Below are positions 1 to 8,193 of a stretch of DNA of 64,000 bases, in pieces. The stretch spans positions 83,759-147,758 of the forward strand of contig NZ_JAPYPG010000008.1 in the NCBI RefSeq assembly GCF_029937755.1. The letters run 5' to 3'. The position numbers were made by a program, and so were the translations under genes. The notes under the pieces were generated by a model that saw only the letters and a list, made by a program, of their open reading frames with translations, did not search any database and was not told the DNA's origin. Source of the DNA: Henriciella sp. GTDB taxonomy: Bacteria; Pseudomonadota; Alphaproteobacteria; Caulobacterales; Hyphomonadaceae. Numbering within the stretch: the first letter of the stretch is position 1; each line of letters starts with the position of its first letter.

Positions 1-2
1 TG

Positions 3-521
3 CACGAGCCCAGGACCCTTCTGCGCCCGGCCGCCCTTTTCCTGGGGGGCATCGCGGTGCTGACCGCGTCCTCCTGGGTGGCCGTACCCATGGTGCCCGT
101 GCCGGTCACGATGCAGACGCTGGCTGTGCTGCTGGTTGGCGCCCTGGCCGGACCGCGCTTCGGGTTCGCCATGATCGTCTTCTGGCTCGGACTGGCTGCC
201 CTTGGGGCACCGGTGCTCTCCGAAGGCAAGGCCGGGATCGCCGCCTTTGTCGGCCCGACCGCCGGATACCTGCTCGCCTTCCCGGTCGTCGGCTATCTGG
301 CAGGGCTCGGCGTGAAAACCGTCATGACGGGCCATGTCTCCCGCTTCGCCGGCTTTCTCGCGCTGCACGGGCTGATCCTGCTTACCGGCTGGGCATGGCT
401 GGCGACAATCATCGGCGCGCGGGAAGCCTTCGCAGCCGGCGTCGCGCCCTTCCTCATCGGCGCGCTGATCAAGAGCGGCCTCGGCGCCGCGATCATGGCC
501 GCTTTCGACCGCGTGAAGTAG
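3..521 (+). CDS. bioY: BioY, biotin ECF transporter S component (5' partial)
   Basis: BioY is the integral-membrane substrate-capture (S) component of the energy-coupling-factor biotin importer and sits in the inner membrane. The frame is open from the window edge, so the track start (GTG at 57) is only the first internal start codon and the true start lies upstream. At least 172 residues are visible, with several hydrophobic segments. The family hallmark PVPVTMQTLAVL follows the first visible membrane helix, and GKAGIAAFVGPTAGYL matches the conserved GK-G-A-GPTGGY region. No ECF ATPase or transmembrane partner gene is visible in this window, so it may use a shared energizing module or work alone. 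The stop is followed by a 130-base spacer holding one of the 11-base-period repeat arrays. The family call is confident; biotin specificity is inferred from the family. Confidence 0.9.
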   Translation, partial: HEPRTLLRPAALFLGGIAVLTASSWVAVPMVPVPVTMQTLAVLLVGALAGPRFGFAMIVFWLGLAALGAPVLSEGKAGIAAFVGPTAGYLLAFPVVGYLAGLGVKTVMTGHVSRFAGFLALHGLILLTGWAWLATIIGAREAFAAGVAPFLIGALIKSGLGAAIMAAFDRVK

Positions 522-552
522 GTGTGCCGGGGGATATTTTCAGGCCCACAAA

Positions 553-591
553 AATATGGGCTGGAACTGGGCTGAAACTGGAATGGTTCTG
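553..591 (-). repeat. 11-base-period degenerate repeat array, locus 1
   Basis: Read on the minus strand this intergenic stretch divides into CAGAACCATTC, a short CAGTTT, CAGCCCAGTTC and CAGCCCATATT. These share the CAG-start 11-base unit seen at two other intergenic loci in the window (near 29.5 kb and 50.4 kb). It lies between bioY and ygfZ and is the most degraded of the three arrays. No function is known to me. Confidence 0.55.
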
Positions 592-651
592 GACCCTCCA
601 AAATCATGGACAGAGGGTGGCGTTTCCACGGAAAATCCCTAAATCCCCGGC

Positions 652-1470
652 ATGGAAACCACCCTGCTCCCCAACCGCTCCATCCTCGTCCTTGACGGCC
701 CCGATACCCTCGCCCTGCTCGAGCGGCTGGTCACCAACAACACCCATGACTGGGACATTGGCGAGGCCCGCTACGGCGCGCTGCTGACGCCGCAAGGCAA
801 GGTCATTGCCGATTTCATTGCCCACCGCACCGAGGCGGGCGCCCTGCTCGACACCGCCACCAATGCGGTCGGTGACCTCTCGAAGCGGCTCAAGATGTTC
901 CGCCTGCGCGCCAAGGTCGAGATCGATGTCGACGGCAAACTGGCCGCCGCCATTACAGAAGACGGCGCCCCCGATCCGCGCTCGCCGGAGCTGCCAAAGC
1001 GCGGCGTTGTGGAGATCGATAGCGCTCCGGAAATGAGCCAGGCCGACTGGGACAAGATCCGTATCCCCGCGGGCGTCGCCGAATGGGGGCAGGACTTCAT
1101 CGGTGCGGAAGTGTTTCCGTGGGAAATCAATATGGACCGCCAGGGCGGCGTCGATCTCAAGAAGGGCTGCTTTGTCGGCCAGGAAGTCGTCTCGCGGATG
1201 CATCGCCGTGGGAAGCTCCGCAAGCGTAATGTTGTCATCGAAGGCGAAAATCTTGAGGCTGGACAGTCGGTTACGGCCAGTGGCTCACTCGGCGAGATAA
1301 CGAGCGCCACAGCCACACACGCGCTTGCCCGGCTGCGCACCGACCGGCTTGCCAAGGCGATCGAGGACGGGGAAACCCTGTTGGTCGAAGACCAGCCCGT
1401 CCAGCTTGTCCGGACGGAGTGGCTGAAACAGGAAATCGACGCCAGCCTGAGCGATACGGGCGCAGACTAG
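652..1470 (+). CDS. ygfZ: YgfZ/GcvT-like folate-binding Fe-S cluster maintenance protein
   Basis: The 272-residue protein is a folate-binding member of the GcvT/YgfZ family (IBA57 in mitochondria). These cytosolic proteins help assemble or repair certain Fe-S enzymes, with tetrahydrofolate as cofactor. The family signature KGCFVGQE lies near residue 170 and carries the conserved cysteine; the N-terminal region with LTPQGKV also fits. The ATG at 652 is used because it gives the normal family N-terminus, although no clear Shine-Dalgarno sequence precedes it. The gene converges with the DUF488 gene and their stop codons overlap by four bases. The length is slightly short of E. coli YgfZ (about 325) but usual for alphaproteobacterial members. 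Confidence 0.88.
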   Translation: METTLLPNRSILVLDGPDTLALLERLVTNNTHDWDIGEARYGALLTPQGKVIADFIAHRTEAGALLDTATNAVGDLSKRLKMFRLRAKVEIDVDGKLAAAITEDGAPDPRSPELPKRGVVEIDSAPEMSQADWDKIRIPAGVAEWGQDFIGAEVFPWEINMDRQGGVDLKKGCFVGQEVVSRMHRRGKLRKRNVVIEGENLEAGQSVTASGSLGEITSATATHALARLRTDRLAKAIEDGETLLVEDQPVQLVRTEWLKQEIDASLSDTGAD

Positions 1471-1823
1471 GCCGTTTTCAGCAGATAGTCTCTCAGCGCA
1501 GTCGCATTGTTGCGCTCGGTCTGCTTGCTCGCGAAGAGTAGCGTAATCGTGCCTTTGGCAGCGGCTGTCTTCAACGTTTCGACGCCTTCGAGCGCCTCGT
1601 CACAGCGCAGCTCCGCCTCATAGGCGCGCACGAAATTCGCCCAGCCGAGATCGCCGTCATGGAATTTCTTGCGCAGCTCATCGCTTGGCGCGACCGACTT
1701 GATCCAGTCTTCAATCTTCGCGTCTTCCTTCGAGATGCCGCGCGGCCACAATCTGTCGACCAGATAGCGCGCACCATCCGATTGCCGGGCCTTGTCGTAA
1801 ATGCGCCTGACCTGAATATCCAT
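1467..1823 (-). CDS. DUF488 family protein
   Basis: The 118-residue cytosolic protein belongs to the DUF488 family, recognised from ARYLVDRLWPRGI near the N-terminus and the following IEDWIKSVAPSDELRKKF. The biochemical role of the family is not established. The ORF track begins 12 residues upstream, but the ATG at 1823 (MDIQVRRIYD) matches the family N-terminus and avoids an improbable Cys/Trp-rich leader. It overlaps the end of ygfZ tail to tail and is divergent from tag, with a 64-base gap that must hold both promoters. No catalytic residues can be assigned. Confidence 0.8.
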   Translation of the reverse strand: MDIQVRRIYDKARQSDGARYLVDRLWPRGISKEDAKIEDWIKSVAPSDELRKKFHDGDLGWANFVRAYEAELRCDEALEGVETLKTAAAKGTITLLFASKQTERNNATALRDYLLKTA

Positions 1824-1887
1824 CTGCCCGACCTGGCATCTCCAATTGCATCTTGGCAAGCCGTCCGGCGCCTGACACTAAAGACAG

Positions 1888-2490
1888 ATGGGTCTCAATC
1901 TCTCTTCCGACGAAACGCTCCACTGCCGCTGGGCACCGGCCGAAGACACCCTCTACCGCGCCTATCATGACGAGGAATGGGGCGTGCCGGAATACGATTC
2001 CCGGGCGCTCTGGGAGAAGCTGCAGCTCGACGGCATGCAGGCCGGCCTGTCATGGATCACGATCCTGCGGAAGCGGGACGCGATAAGGGAAGAATTCGAC
2101 GGGTTCGTGCCAGAGCGCGTCGCCCGCTGGGATCAGGAGCGGGTCGAGAAAGCGCTGCAGAATCCGGGCATCATCCGCAGTCCGAAGAAGATCCAGGCCA
2201 CGATCGGCAACGCCCAGGCCTATCTCGACATGATGGATGCGGGCGAGAATTTTTCCGACTGGCTGTGGAGCTTTACCAGCGGCGAGCCCATCGTGAACCA
2301 GCTTGATGACGTCTCGAACGTGCCGGCAAAGACGCCGCTCTCGGAAGACCTCTCAAAGGCGCTCAAGAAAAAGGGCTTCAAATTCTGCGGCCCTGTCATC
2401 GTTTATGCCTTCATGCAGGCGGTCGGCATGGTCAACGACCATGAGACGCGCTGCCCCCGGCACAAGGAAATACAGGAGCTTTATACATGA
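1888..2490 (+). CDS. tag: DNA-3-methyladenine glycosylase I
   Basis: Tag excises 3-methyladenine from alkylated DNA as the first step of base-excision repair. The 200-residue protein aligns well with E. coli Tag by eye. YHDEEWGVP and QAGLSWITILRKR are conserved, and the structural zinc ligands can be placed at Cys13, His27, His185 and Cys189 (the C-terminal pair is in HETRC). The E. coli residue Glu38, which contacts the methylated base, appears to be Asp here (LDGMQAGLSW), a conservative but notable change. The next gene starts inside the stop codon (ATGA overlap), so the two are likely co-transcribed. No SOS or Ada box was recognised upstream. Confidence 0.92.
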   Translation: MGLNLSSDETLHCRWAPAEDTLYRAYHDEEWGVPEYDSRALWEKLQLDGMQAGLSWITILRKRDAIREEFDGFVPERVARWDQERVEKALQNPGIIRSPKKIQATIGNAQAYLDMMDAGENFSDWLWSFTSGEPIVNQLDDVSNVPAKTPLSEDLSKALKKKGFKFCGPVIVYAFMQAVGMVNDHETRCPRHKEIQELYT

Positions 2491-2702
2491 AATCAGTGAC
2501 TTGCCTCGGCCTCGCGAGCCTCTTCCTGCTTGCCGCCTGCTCGACCATGGGCCGGCCCTATATCGATGACAGTGCGGCCTGCGACGACATTGTCGACGCG
2601 AAGGAACGCCTCGATTGCTATGAGCGCGCCGACCGCGCCGAGTCCGAATGGCGCAAGGAAAAGCGCGATGAAGACGAGTCGCGCACCAGCAAAGACGACT
2701 AG
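2487..2702 (+). CDS. Small lipoprotein, 71 residues
   Basis: This is a short predicted lipoprotein. A basic N-terminus and hydrophobic stretch lead into the lipobox LLAAC, so Cys18 would be the lipidated residue. The mature part is hydrophilic, holds two more cysteines (ACDD and LDCYER) that could pair, and ends in a charged Arg/Lys/Asp/Glu-rich tail. The start ATG overlaps the tag stop as ATGA, which decides the start and indicates translational coupling. I do not recognise the family and no function is proposed. Confidence 0.75.
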   Translation: MKSVTCLGLASLFLLAACSTMGRPYIDDSAACDDIVDAKERLDCYERADRAESEWRKEKRDEDESRTSKDD

Positions 2703-2805
2703 ACGGGCGCAGTCCAAGGCTCGACGCCGCAGGCGGCTCAACCTAATCTCCATCAAAACAAGAAACTGACCCGGCTCCAGTCCGGGCAGCAGAGGACGCA
2801 TCGCC

Positions 2806-3924
2806 ATGACACCCGTCATTTCCGCGACAGGGCTGTGGACCCCGCCACACACCGTCACCAATGAAGAACTGGTCGAAAGCTTCAACGCCTGGGCCGACCG
2901 GTGGAACGCCGAGCACGAAGCCGATATCGCAGCCGGCAAGGTCGAGGCGAAGACGCATTCCTCAACCGAATTCATCGAGAAAGCTTCAGGGATCAAGTCG
3001 CGCTATGTGGTCGACAAGTCCGGCGTCGTGGACCCGGCCCTGATGCGCCCGGTCATTCCGGAGCGCACGAACGAGGACATTTCCATCCTGGCCGAGATCG
3101 CGATCAAGGCTGCCAACCAGGCACTGGAACGTGCGGGCCGCGACCCGAAAGACGTCGATGCCGTGATCTGCGCCGCGTCCAATATGCAGCGCGCCTATCC
3201 GGCCATGGCGATCGAAGTACAGGAAGCGCTCGGCATTGACGGCTTTTCCTTCGACATGAATGTCGCCTGCTCGTCAGCGACGTTCGGCATCCAGACGGCG
3301 GCGGACTTCGTGCGCGCCGGACATGCGAAGTCCGTACTCATGGTCAATCCGGAGATCACGTCCGGCCATCTCAACTGGACCGACCGCGACAGCCATTTCA
3401 TCTTCGGCGATGTCGCAACCGCCGTGCTGGTCGAGGATATTTCCATTGCGCCGAAGGATCACTGGAAGATTCTGGGCACCCATCTGAAGACCAAATTCTC
3501 CAACAATATCAGGAACAATTTCGGCTTCCTGAACCGCGCCGACCCGTCTGGCGAAGGCCAGCCGGACAAGCTTTTCGTGCAGGAAGGCCGCAAGGTATTC
3601 AAGGAAGTCGTGCCGATGGTGTCGGCGATGATCCAGTCTGAACTCGGCCGCCTCGACATCAGGGCTGAAGACCTGCGCCGTCTCTGGCTTCACCAAGCCA
3701 ATGCCAACATGAACCGGCTGATCTCGTCAAAAGTGCTTGGCCATGAGGCGAGCGACGATGAGAGCCCGACCGTTCTCGACGAATATGCCAATACCTCCTC
3801 GGCCGGCTCGATCATCGCCTTTCACAAGCATTCCGATGATTTCAAACCCGGCGAAAAGGGCCTGATCTGTTCATTCGGGGCCGGCTATTCCGCCGGCACC
3901 GTCTTTGTAGAAAAAGCCGCCTGA
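2806..3924 (+). CDS. Beta-ketoacyl-ACP synthase III, FabH2 (PA3286-like)
   Basis: The 372-residue thiolase-fold enzyme should condense an acyl-CoA with malonyl-ACP to start or feed fatty acid synthesis. The triad is visible: cysteine in MNVACSSATFG (about residue 151), histidine in WLHQANANMNR and asparagine in YANTSSAG. It is longer than classical FabH (about 320) because of an N-terminal insertion (ESFNAWADRWN and following). In this and in ASGIKSRYV it resembles Pseudomonas PA3286, which diverts octanoyl-CoA from beta-oxidation back into synthesis; that resemblance is from memory. A weak Shine-Dalgarno (GAGGA) precedes the ATG. Several acyl-CoA dehydrogenases elsewhere in the window fit a role in recycling acyl chains. 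The substrate is an inference. Confidence 0.85.
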   Translation: MTPVISATGLWTPPHTVTNEELVESFNAWADRWNAEHEADIAAGKVEAKTHSSTEFIEKASGIKSRYVVDKSGVVDPALMRPVIPERTNEDISILAEIAIKAANQALERAGRDPKDVDAVICAASNMQRAYPAMAIEVQEALGIDGFSFDMNVACSSATFGIQTAADFVRAGHAKSVLMVNPEITSGHLNWTDRDSHFIFGDVATAVLVEDISIAPKDHWKILGTHLKTKFSNNIRNNFGFLNRADPSGEGQPDKLFVQEGRKVFKEVVPMVSAMIQSELGRLDIRAEDLRRLWLHQANANMNRLISSKVLGHEASDDESPTVLDEYANTSSAGSIIAFHKHSDDFKPGEKGLICSFGAGYSAGTVFVEKAA

Positions 3925-3943
3925 GCGCCCTACATCGAAGGGT

Positions 3944-4807
3944 ATGACCGACAGAACCCTCAAGGCGAAACACGCCGCCTATCGTGACGATATCGCAGAC
4001 CTCGTAACCCGCCGGCCAGTGCCCGGTCCGGGTGTCGATCAGGTCGACCCTTTCCTGTTCCTCAACCATCACGGGCCGCAGACCTATGCCCCCGGCAATA
4101 ACGGCCTGCCCTTCGGACCGCACCCGCATCGCGGCTTCGAAACGGTGACCTTCATCCTCGAGGGCAGTCTCGCCCATATGGACACAGGCGGCCATGAGAG
4201 CGTCATCAACGCCGGTGGCGTTCAGTGGATGACCGCCGGCTCCGGCCTCATTCATGCGGAGCTGTCGCCACCCGAGTTCAAACGCGATGGCGGCGACATG
4301 GAGATCCTGCAGCTCTGGGTGAACCTGCCGTCAGAGCTGAAGATGACGACGCCGCGCTATACCGGCGTGCAGGCCGACCACATCCCGGCCATCGCGGCTG
4401 GCGAGGGCGCAATCCTGCACCTCGTCTCCGGCGAGTATGAGGGCAAGAGCGGGCCTGTGGCCTCTCTGACCGGTGTTTTCATGTCGATGATCTCGCTGCC
4501 AAAAGGCTCGAAACTCACCCTGCCCGCGCCGAAGGATCGTAGCGTTTTCTTCTATGTCGTGCGCGGCAATGTCTCTATCGGCGAAGAGAACGCCCAGGCC
4601 TTCGAGCTTGTCGAATTTGCCCATGATGGCGATGCTATCAGCGTCTCCTCCCGGGACGACGCCTTCCTGCTCTTCGGCCACGCCGATCCGATCGAAGAGC
4701 CGGTGGTCGCGCGCGGGCCGTTCGTGATGAACACGGAAGCCGAGATCCGGGACGCGATCGCCGACTATCAGGCCGGCAAGTTCAACCGCGCCCCGGAAAA
4801 TGTCTGA
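3944..4807 (+). CDS. Pirin family protein
   Basis: The 287-residue bicupin belongs to the pirin family, which includes quercetin 2,3-dioxygenase-like metal enzymes and regulators; the in vivo role of most bacterial members is unknown. The N-terminal metal-binding motif is clear in FGPHPHRGFETVT, with the later ligands in HAELSPPE. The C-terminal cupin (AHDGDAISV and following) closes with VMNTEAEIRDAIADYQ, typical of the family. GAAGGG stands just upstream of the ATG. It lies 19 bases after the ketosynthase and may share its transcript. Its end is three bases from the end of the convergent TonB receptor gene. Confidence 0.88.
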   Translation: MTDRTLKAKHAAYRDDIADLVTRRPVPGPGVDQVDPFLFLNHHGPQTYAPGNNGLPFGPHPHRGFETVTFILEGSLAHMDTGGHESVINAGGVQWMTAGSGLIHAELSPPEFKRDGGDMEILQLWVNLPSELKMTTPRYTGVQADHIPAIAAGEGAILHLVSGEYEGKSGPVASLTGVFMSMISLPKGSKLTLPAPKDRSVFFYVVRGNVSIGEENAQAFELVEFAHDGDAISVSSRDDAFLLFGHADPIEEPVVARGPFVMNTEAEIRDAIADYQAGKFNRAPENV

Positions 4808-4810
4808 GGC

Positions 4811-6991
4811 CTAGCCGCCGAACTGCCAGCTCGCCGCGATCTTGTAGTTGCGGCCGGGTTCATAGACGCCTTCGAAGACGCGCTCATAACGCTCGTCGAA
4901 GATGTTATCGATGCCCGCATCGAAGCGGATACCCGGCAGGCCGTCCGGTGACCAGCTCGCATAGATGTCGGCAACGGCATAGGAGTCGCGCGTCTCGGCT
5001 ATGGTCGATCCGCCTGCCCCGTCGCTCTCATAGCGCGTGAAGTCGCTCGCATGCTGGAGACGCACACCAAAGATCGCGTCCCACTCATGGGCTTTCAGCC
5101 CCATGTCGAGGGACACCCGGTCCGGGCTCAGCGTGCCGAGATCGGAACCGGTCGAGAGGTCCGCGCCCTCGATGGAGGAATAGCTCGCGCGAATGAAGGA
5201 GCGGTCGCTGTCATAGCGAAGCTCGCCTTCCACGCCCTCGATCTCCGCGCTCGAGACATTGGCCGAACTCGTCGTGCCGGCCGAGCACGGGAAGAAGGGG
5301 GGTGCGAAACAGGTGGCGCTATAGCTGAAGTCGACCGAGAGATTGATCAGGTCTTCAACCTCGCTCTCATAATACGACACCTTGGCCTGGACGCGGTCTC
5401 CCGATGAGACGACATCATGAAAATCCAGCCCGGCGCCGACTTCCACGGTCTCCGTCTTCTCCGGCTTCAGGTCGGCATTCGGGATGAATTCGTTGGTGAC
5501 GAAGACAAAGGAACCTGCGCCGGGATCGAACAGGATCGGGTGCGGCACCTCGAAGTGGGTACCATCGAGATAGAGCTCGTTGACCGAGGGGGCGCGGAAG
5601 CCTTCCGAGTAACTCCCGAAAACGCGGAGCCATTCGACAGGGCCATAACTCGCGGCGAAGCGGGGCGAGACGGCGCTGTCTTCATTTTCGCCGGTCGCGG
5701 TCTCGGAATCGGACGAGAATTCGTCATAGCGAACACCGGGGATCAGGATCAGCTGACCCGGCAGGCCGAACGGACGCTCGGCAACGGCCTCAATCTGCGC
5801 AAACAGGCCCATGAACTCGGATTCAGCATCCGGCACACCGCCCCGAACGCCATCGCCGGTCTCACTGTCGAAGCCGGTCTGCTCGTCGCGATACCAGTCC
5901 CCGCCAATGGTGAAAGTCGTCTGCACCGGGCCGAGATCGAAACGCGAAGCATTGCGCGCGCTGACGCCGGTCGTCTCGATCTCGCGGGAAATGGTGCGCG
6001 GGACCGTGGCGTCGAATTCCTCCACTTCCGTGGTCGTCTGGTAGACGGTAAGGTCACTGTCGAGCAGTTTGCTGGCAGGATTGAAGCCGGCGCCAATGCG
6101 GTAAGTGTCGGAGGTGATGTCCTTGTCGACATTGCGGTCCAAAACGCTGTCGCCTGTGCCCAGCGTGCCCTGGCCATTGTTTGGCTCGAAAGCGGAATTC
6201 CCGAAACGCTGCCAGGAGGCTTCAAGGCTCAGCGCGTCCGTAAGCGCATAGCGCCCCTTTACCAGGCCCGTGGTGATCTCATCATCCGATGGCAGGCTCG
6301 AGCCATCGCCCAGCTCGATATCGCCCGACTGGCGCAGGCCGATCGAGGCGAGGCCATCGAACTTGCCGGTATTGGTGAACGCACTGAGGCTGGTCAGCGT
6401 CTCCTCATTGACCGACTGATAGGCCGCACGCACTCGCGCGCCCCAGCTCTGCCCCTCTTCCAGCAGGTCTTCGGCGTCGGCGCTTTCCAGCGCGAGAACC
6501 CCGCCCACTGCGCCGGAGCCATAAAGCGCCGAGGCCGGACCGCGCACGACTTCAGCCGTCCCCAGCAGCGCCGGGTCAGCGAAGAAGCGGCCATCATGGG
6601 CGGAAGTGAAGGACTGGCGCGCGCCATCGAGCAGGATCAGCACATTCTGGCCGGTAAAGCCGCGCAGGCTCGGCACTTCGCCGGTTCGCCTCGGCCCGCC
6701 GGAAAACTCCATGCCCGGCACATCGCGCAGCAGATCGGACACAGAAGACGGCGTGCGCAGCTCGATCTCGTCGCGCGTGATCACGCTCACCTGGCCCGGA
6801 TAATCGAAGACCGGGATCGGGTTGCTCGTGCCGTAGACAGTAACCGTCTCCTGACGCTGTTCCGGTTCGGGTGTCGCCCCACTGTCCTCGGCGTCCTGGG
6901 CCAAAGCCGTTCCCGCCAGCGCAAGTCCGCTCGCTGTGGCGAACATCGCCCGCGCAAACCGGCGGCGACCGGATCCAGTTTTCATCGTCAT
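4811..6991 (-). CDS. TonB-dependent receptor, heme/hemoprotein type
   Basis: This is a 726-residue outer-membrane TonB-dependent transporter. An N-terminal export signal ends in ALAQD. A TonB box-like TVTVYG is followed by the plug domain (VSVITRDEIELRTPSSVSDL to about residue 170) and a 22-strand-type barrel ending in a terminal Phe-Gly-Gly. EGFRAPS followed by NADLKPEKTE match the FRAP and NPNL boxes of heme receptors such as HmuR, and histidines lie between them (GTHFEVPHP), as in that family. The track start is a TTG at 7006; the ATG at 6991 is preferred because GAGGGA lies five bases before it. The divergent DUF6607 gene shares an intergenic region with Fur-box-like sequences, so iron repression is likely. 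Heme as substrate is an inference. Confidence 0.88.
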   Translation of the reverse strand: MTMKTGSGRRRFARAMFATASGLALAGTALAQDAEDSGATPEPEQRQETVTVYGTSNPIPVFDYPGQVSVITRDEIELRTPSSVSDLLRDVPGMEFSGGPRRTGEVPSLRGFTGQNVLILLDGARQSFTSAHDGRFFADPALLGTAEVVRGPASALYGSGAVGGVLALESADAEDLLEEGQSWGARVRAAYQSVNEETLTSLSAFTNTGKFDGLASIGLRQSGDIELGDGSSLPSDDEITTGLVKGRYALTDALSLEASWQRFGNSAFEPNNGQGTLGTGDSVLDRNVDKDITSDTYRIGAGFNPASKLLDSDLTVYQTTTEVEEFDATVPRTISREIETTGVSARNASRFDLGPVQTTFTIGGDWYRDEQTGFDSETGDGVRGGVPDAESEFMGLFAQIEAVAERPFGLPGQLILIPGVRYDEFSSDSETATGENEDSAVSPRFAASYGPVEWLRVFGSYSEGFRAPSVNELYLDGTHFEVPHPILFDPGAGSFVFVTNEFIPNADLKPEKTETVEVGAGLDFHDVVSSGDRVQAKVSYYESEVEDLINLSVDFSYSATCFAPPFFPCSAGTTSSANVSSAEIEGVEGELRYDSDRSFIRASYSSIEGADLSTGSDLGTLSPDRVSLDMGLKAHEWDAIFGVRLQHASDFTRYESDGAGGSTIAETRDSYAVADIYASWSPDGLPGIRFDAGIDNIFDERYERVFEGVYEPGRNYKIAASWQFGG

Positions 6992-7020
6992 ATCATTCCC
7001 TCGCAATACAAATAACTCAT

Positions 7021-7039
7021 AATGAGACTCACTCGCATT
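7021..7039. promoter_or_regulatory. Fur-box-like operator 1
   Basis: The 19-base sequence AATGAGACTCACTCGCATT matches the palindromic Fur consensus AATGAGAATnATTCTCATT at 15 of 18 specified positions, counted by hand. It lies in the divergent promoter region of the TonB receptor and DUF6607 genes. The wider block also holds a perfect 8-base inverted repeat, TAATGAGA/TCTCATTA (7020-7027 and 7039-7046). Confidence 0.6.
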
Positions 7040-7067
7040 CTCATTACATGACAGAGCTCGTATTGCA

Positions 7068-7088
7068 AATAATTCTCAGTTTCATTAT
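7068..7088. promoter_or_regulatory. Fur-box-like operator 2 (weaker)
   Basis: Within TGCAAATAATTCTCAGTTTCATTATC, the 19 bases ending in CATT match the Fur consensus at about 13 of 18 specified positions by hand count. It sits 40-60 bases before the DUF6607 start and close to site 1, suggesting tandem Fur occupancy of the divergent promoter. It is weaker than site 1 and could be chance in an AT-rich promoter. Confidence 0.45.
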
Positions 7089-7128
7089 CACTAAGGGCAA
7101 TCAACACTGATCTGCCGAGGGAAAACCA

Positions 7129-8139
7129 ATGCTCAACCTGACCCGAACCGCCGCAATTGGCGCACTCGCCTGCGCCCTGTCCGCGCCTGTCTTGGCCGAG
7201 GCGCCAGACGATAATCCCGGTTTCGAAAAGGACCGCGAAGCCATTCTCGCCATGGCCGGAAATTACGATGTCACTTTCGATTTCCGCGAGACCGTCCCAC
7301 TGGCCGAAGGCTATGAAGTCAAAGAGCCGAAGCTTTCGGGTGGCTACGAAATCGTGCGTGTCATCGAGGATACGGGTGAGTTTATCAGCCTCCAGCACAT
7401 CCTCGTTGTCGGGGACGAAGGCGAGGAGTTTCCGATCAAGCACTGGCGCCAGGACTGGACCTATGAACCATCCGAGGTGCTGACCTTCATCGGCGGCAAT
7501 GCCTGGGAGATGCGCCCTGTCCCGGCCAGTGAAAGCGAAGGCCAGTGGGCTCAGGAAGTCTATCAGGTCGACGATTCACCGCGCTATGGCGCTGTTGGCG
7601 ACTGGACCCATGACAACAGTGTTTCGCAATGGACGCCCCCGGCCGAGTGGCGTCCCCTGCCCCGCCGCGACATGACCACCAGGGACGATTATGACGCGGT
7701 GCTGGCCGTCAACCGCCACACAATCACGCCCTTCGGCTGGGTGCATGAGCAGAATAATTCCAAGCTCGTTCTGGATGAAAATCCGCATGTGCTTGTGCGG
7801 GAGATCGGCGTGAACACCTACCGCCACTTCGAGGATTACCCGGTCGAGGTCGGCGATGATTACTGGACCGCCACAAAGGATTACTGGGCCGGGGTCCGCG
7901 CCGAATGGGAGGCCCTCGAAGATGCCGGAGAGCCTTTTGGCCTGACCATGCAGGGCGAACCGGAAGCGCTTTACCAGCCGCTGCTGGAGCTTGCCGGCGA
8001 GGTCGAGGAGGGCACAACGCCGACGCAGGACGCCATCTCCGAAGCCTCAGACGTCATTGCCGAATACACCACGACCGAGATCGGCACGCTGTCCAGCCGC
8101 GTAAATGACGCGCCCGAAAAAGAAGACGGGGCCTATTAG
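7129..8139 (+). CDS. DUF6607 family exported protein
   Basis: The 336-residue protein has a cleavable signal peptide (cut probably after VLAEA). The mature part matches my memory of the DUF6607 family: AMAGNYDVTFDFRET, KHWRQDWTYEP, VYQVDDSPRYGAVG and EWRPLPRRDMTTRDDY. No enzymatic function is established. It is rich in Trp and acidic residues and is probably periplasmic or outer-membrane associated. It is transcribed divergently from a heme-type TonB receptor across Fur-box-like sequences, so a role in heme or iron acquisition is a reasonable inference. GAGGG lies a few bases before the ATG. The stop codon is inside a GC-rich hairpin. Confidence 0.8.
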   Translation: MLNLTRTAAIGALACALSAPVLAEAPDDNPGFEKDREAILAMAGNYDVTFDFRETVPLAEGYEVKEPKLSGGYEIVRVIEDTGEFISLQHILVVGDEGEEFPIKHWRQDWTYEPSEVLTFIGGNAWEMRPVPASESEGQWAQEVYQVDDSPRYGAVGDWTHDNSVSQWTPPAEWRPLPRRDMTTRDDYDAVLAVNRHTITPFGWVHEQNNSKLVLDENPHVLVREIGVNTYRHFEDYPVEVGDDYWTATKDYWAGVRAEWEALEDAGEPFGLTMQGEPEALYQPLLELAGEVEEGTTPTQDAISEASDVIAEYTTTEIGTLSSRVNDAPEKEDGAY

Positions 8140-8147
8140 GCCCCGTC
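8125..8147 (+). terminator. Hairpin over the DUF6607 stop codon, possible terminator
   Basis: A perfect 9-base stem GACGGGGCC/GGCCCCGTC closes a 5-base loop and includes the stop codon. It is followed by TCTCTCCC rather than a run of T, so it is only a weak intrinsic terminator candidate. Confidence 0.4.
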
Positions 8148-8193
8148 TCTCCCGTCGGCGATTTTCCGCGACGGTTTACCCCCTCGGTAAAGA

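Noticed and set aside
5417-7015. 532-residue plus-strand ORF antisense to the TonB receptor
   Set aside because: It is a high-GC shadow of the receptor gene; its translation lacks any recognisable domain and the opposite strand has clear family motifs.
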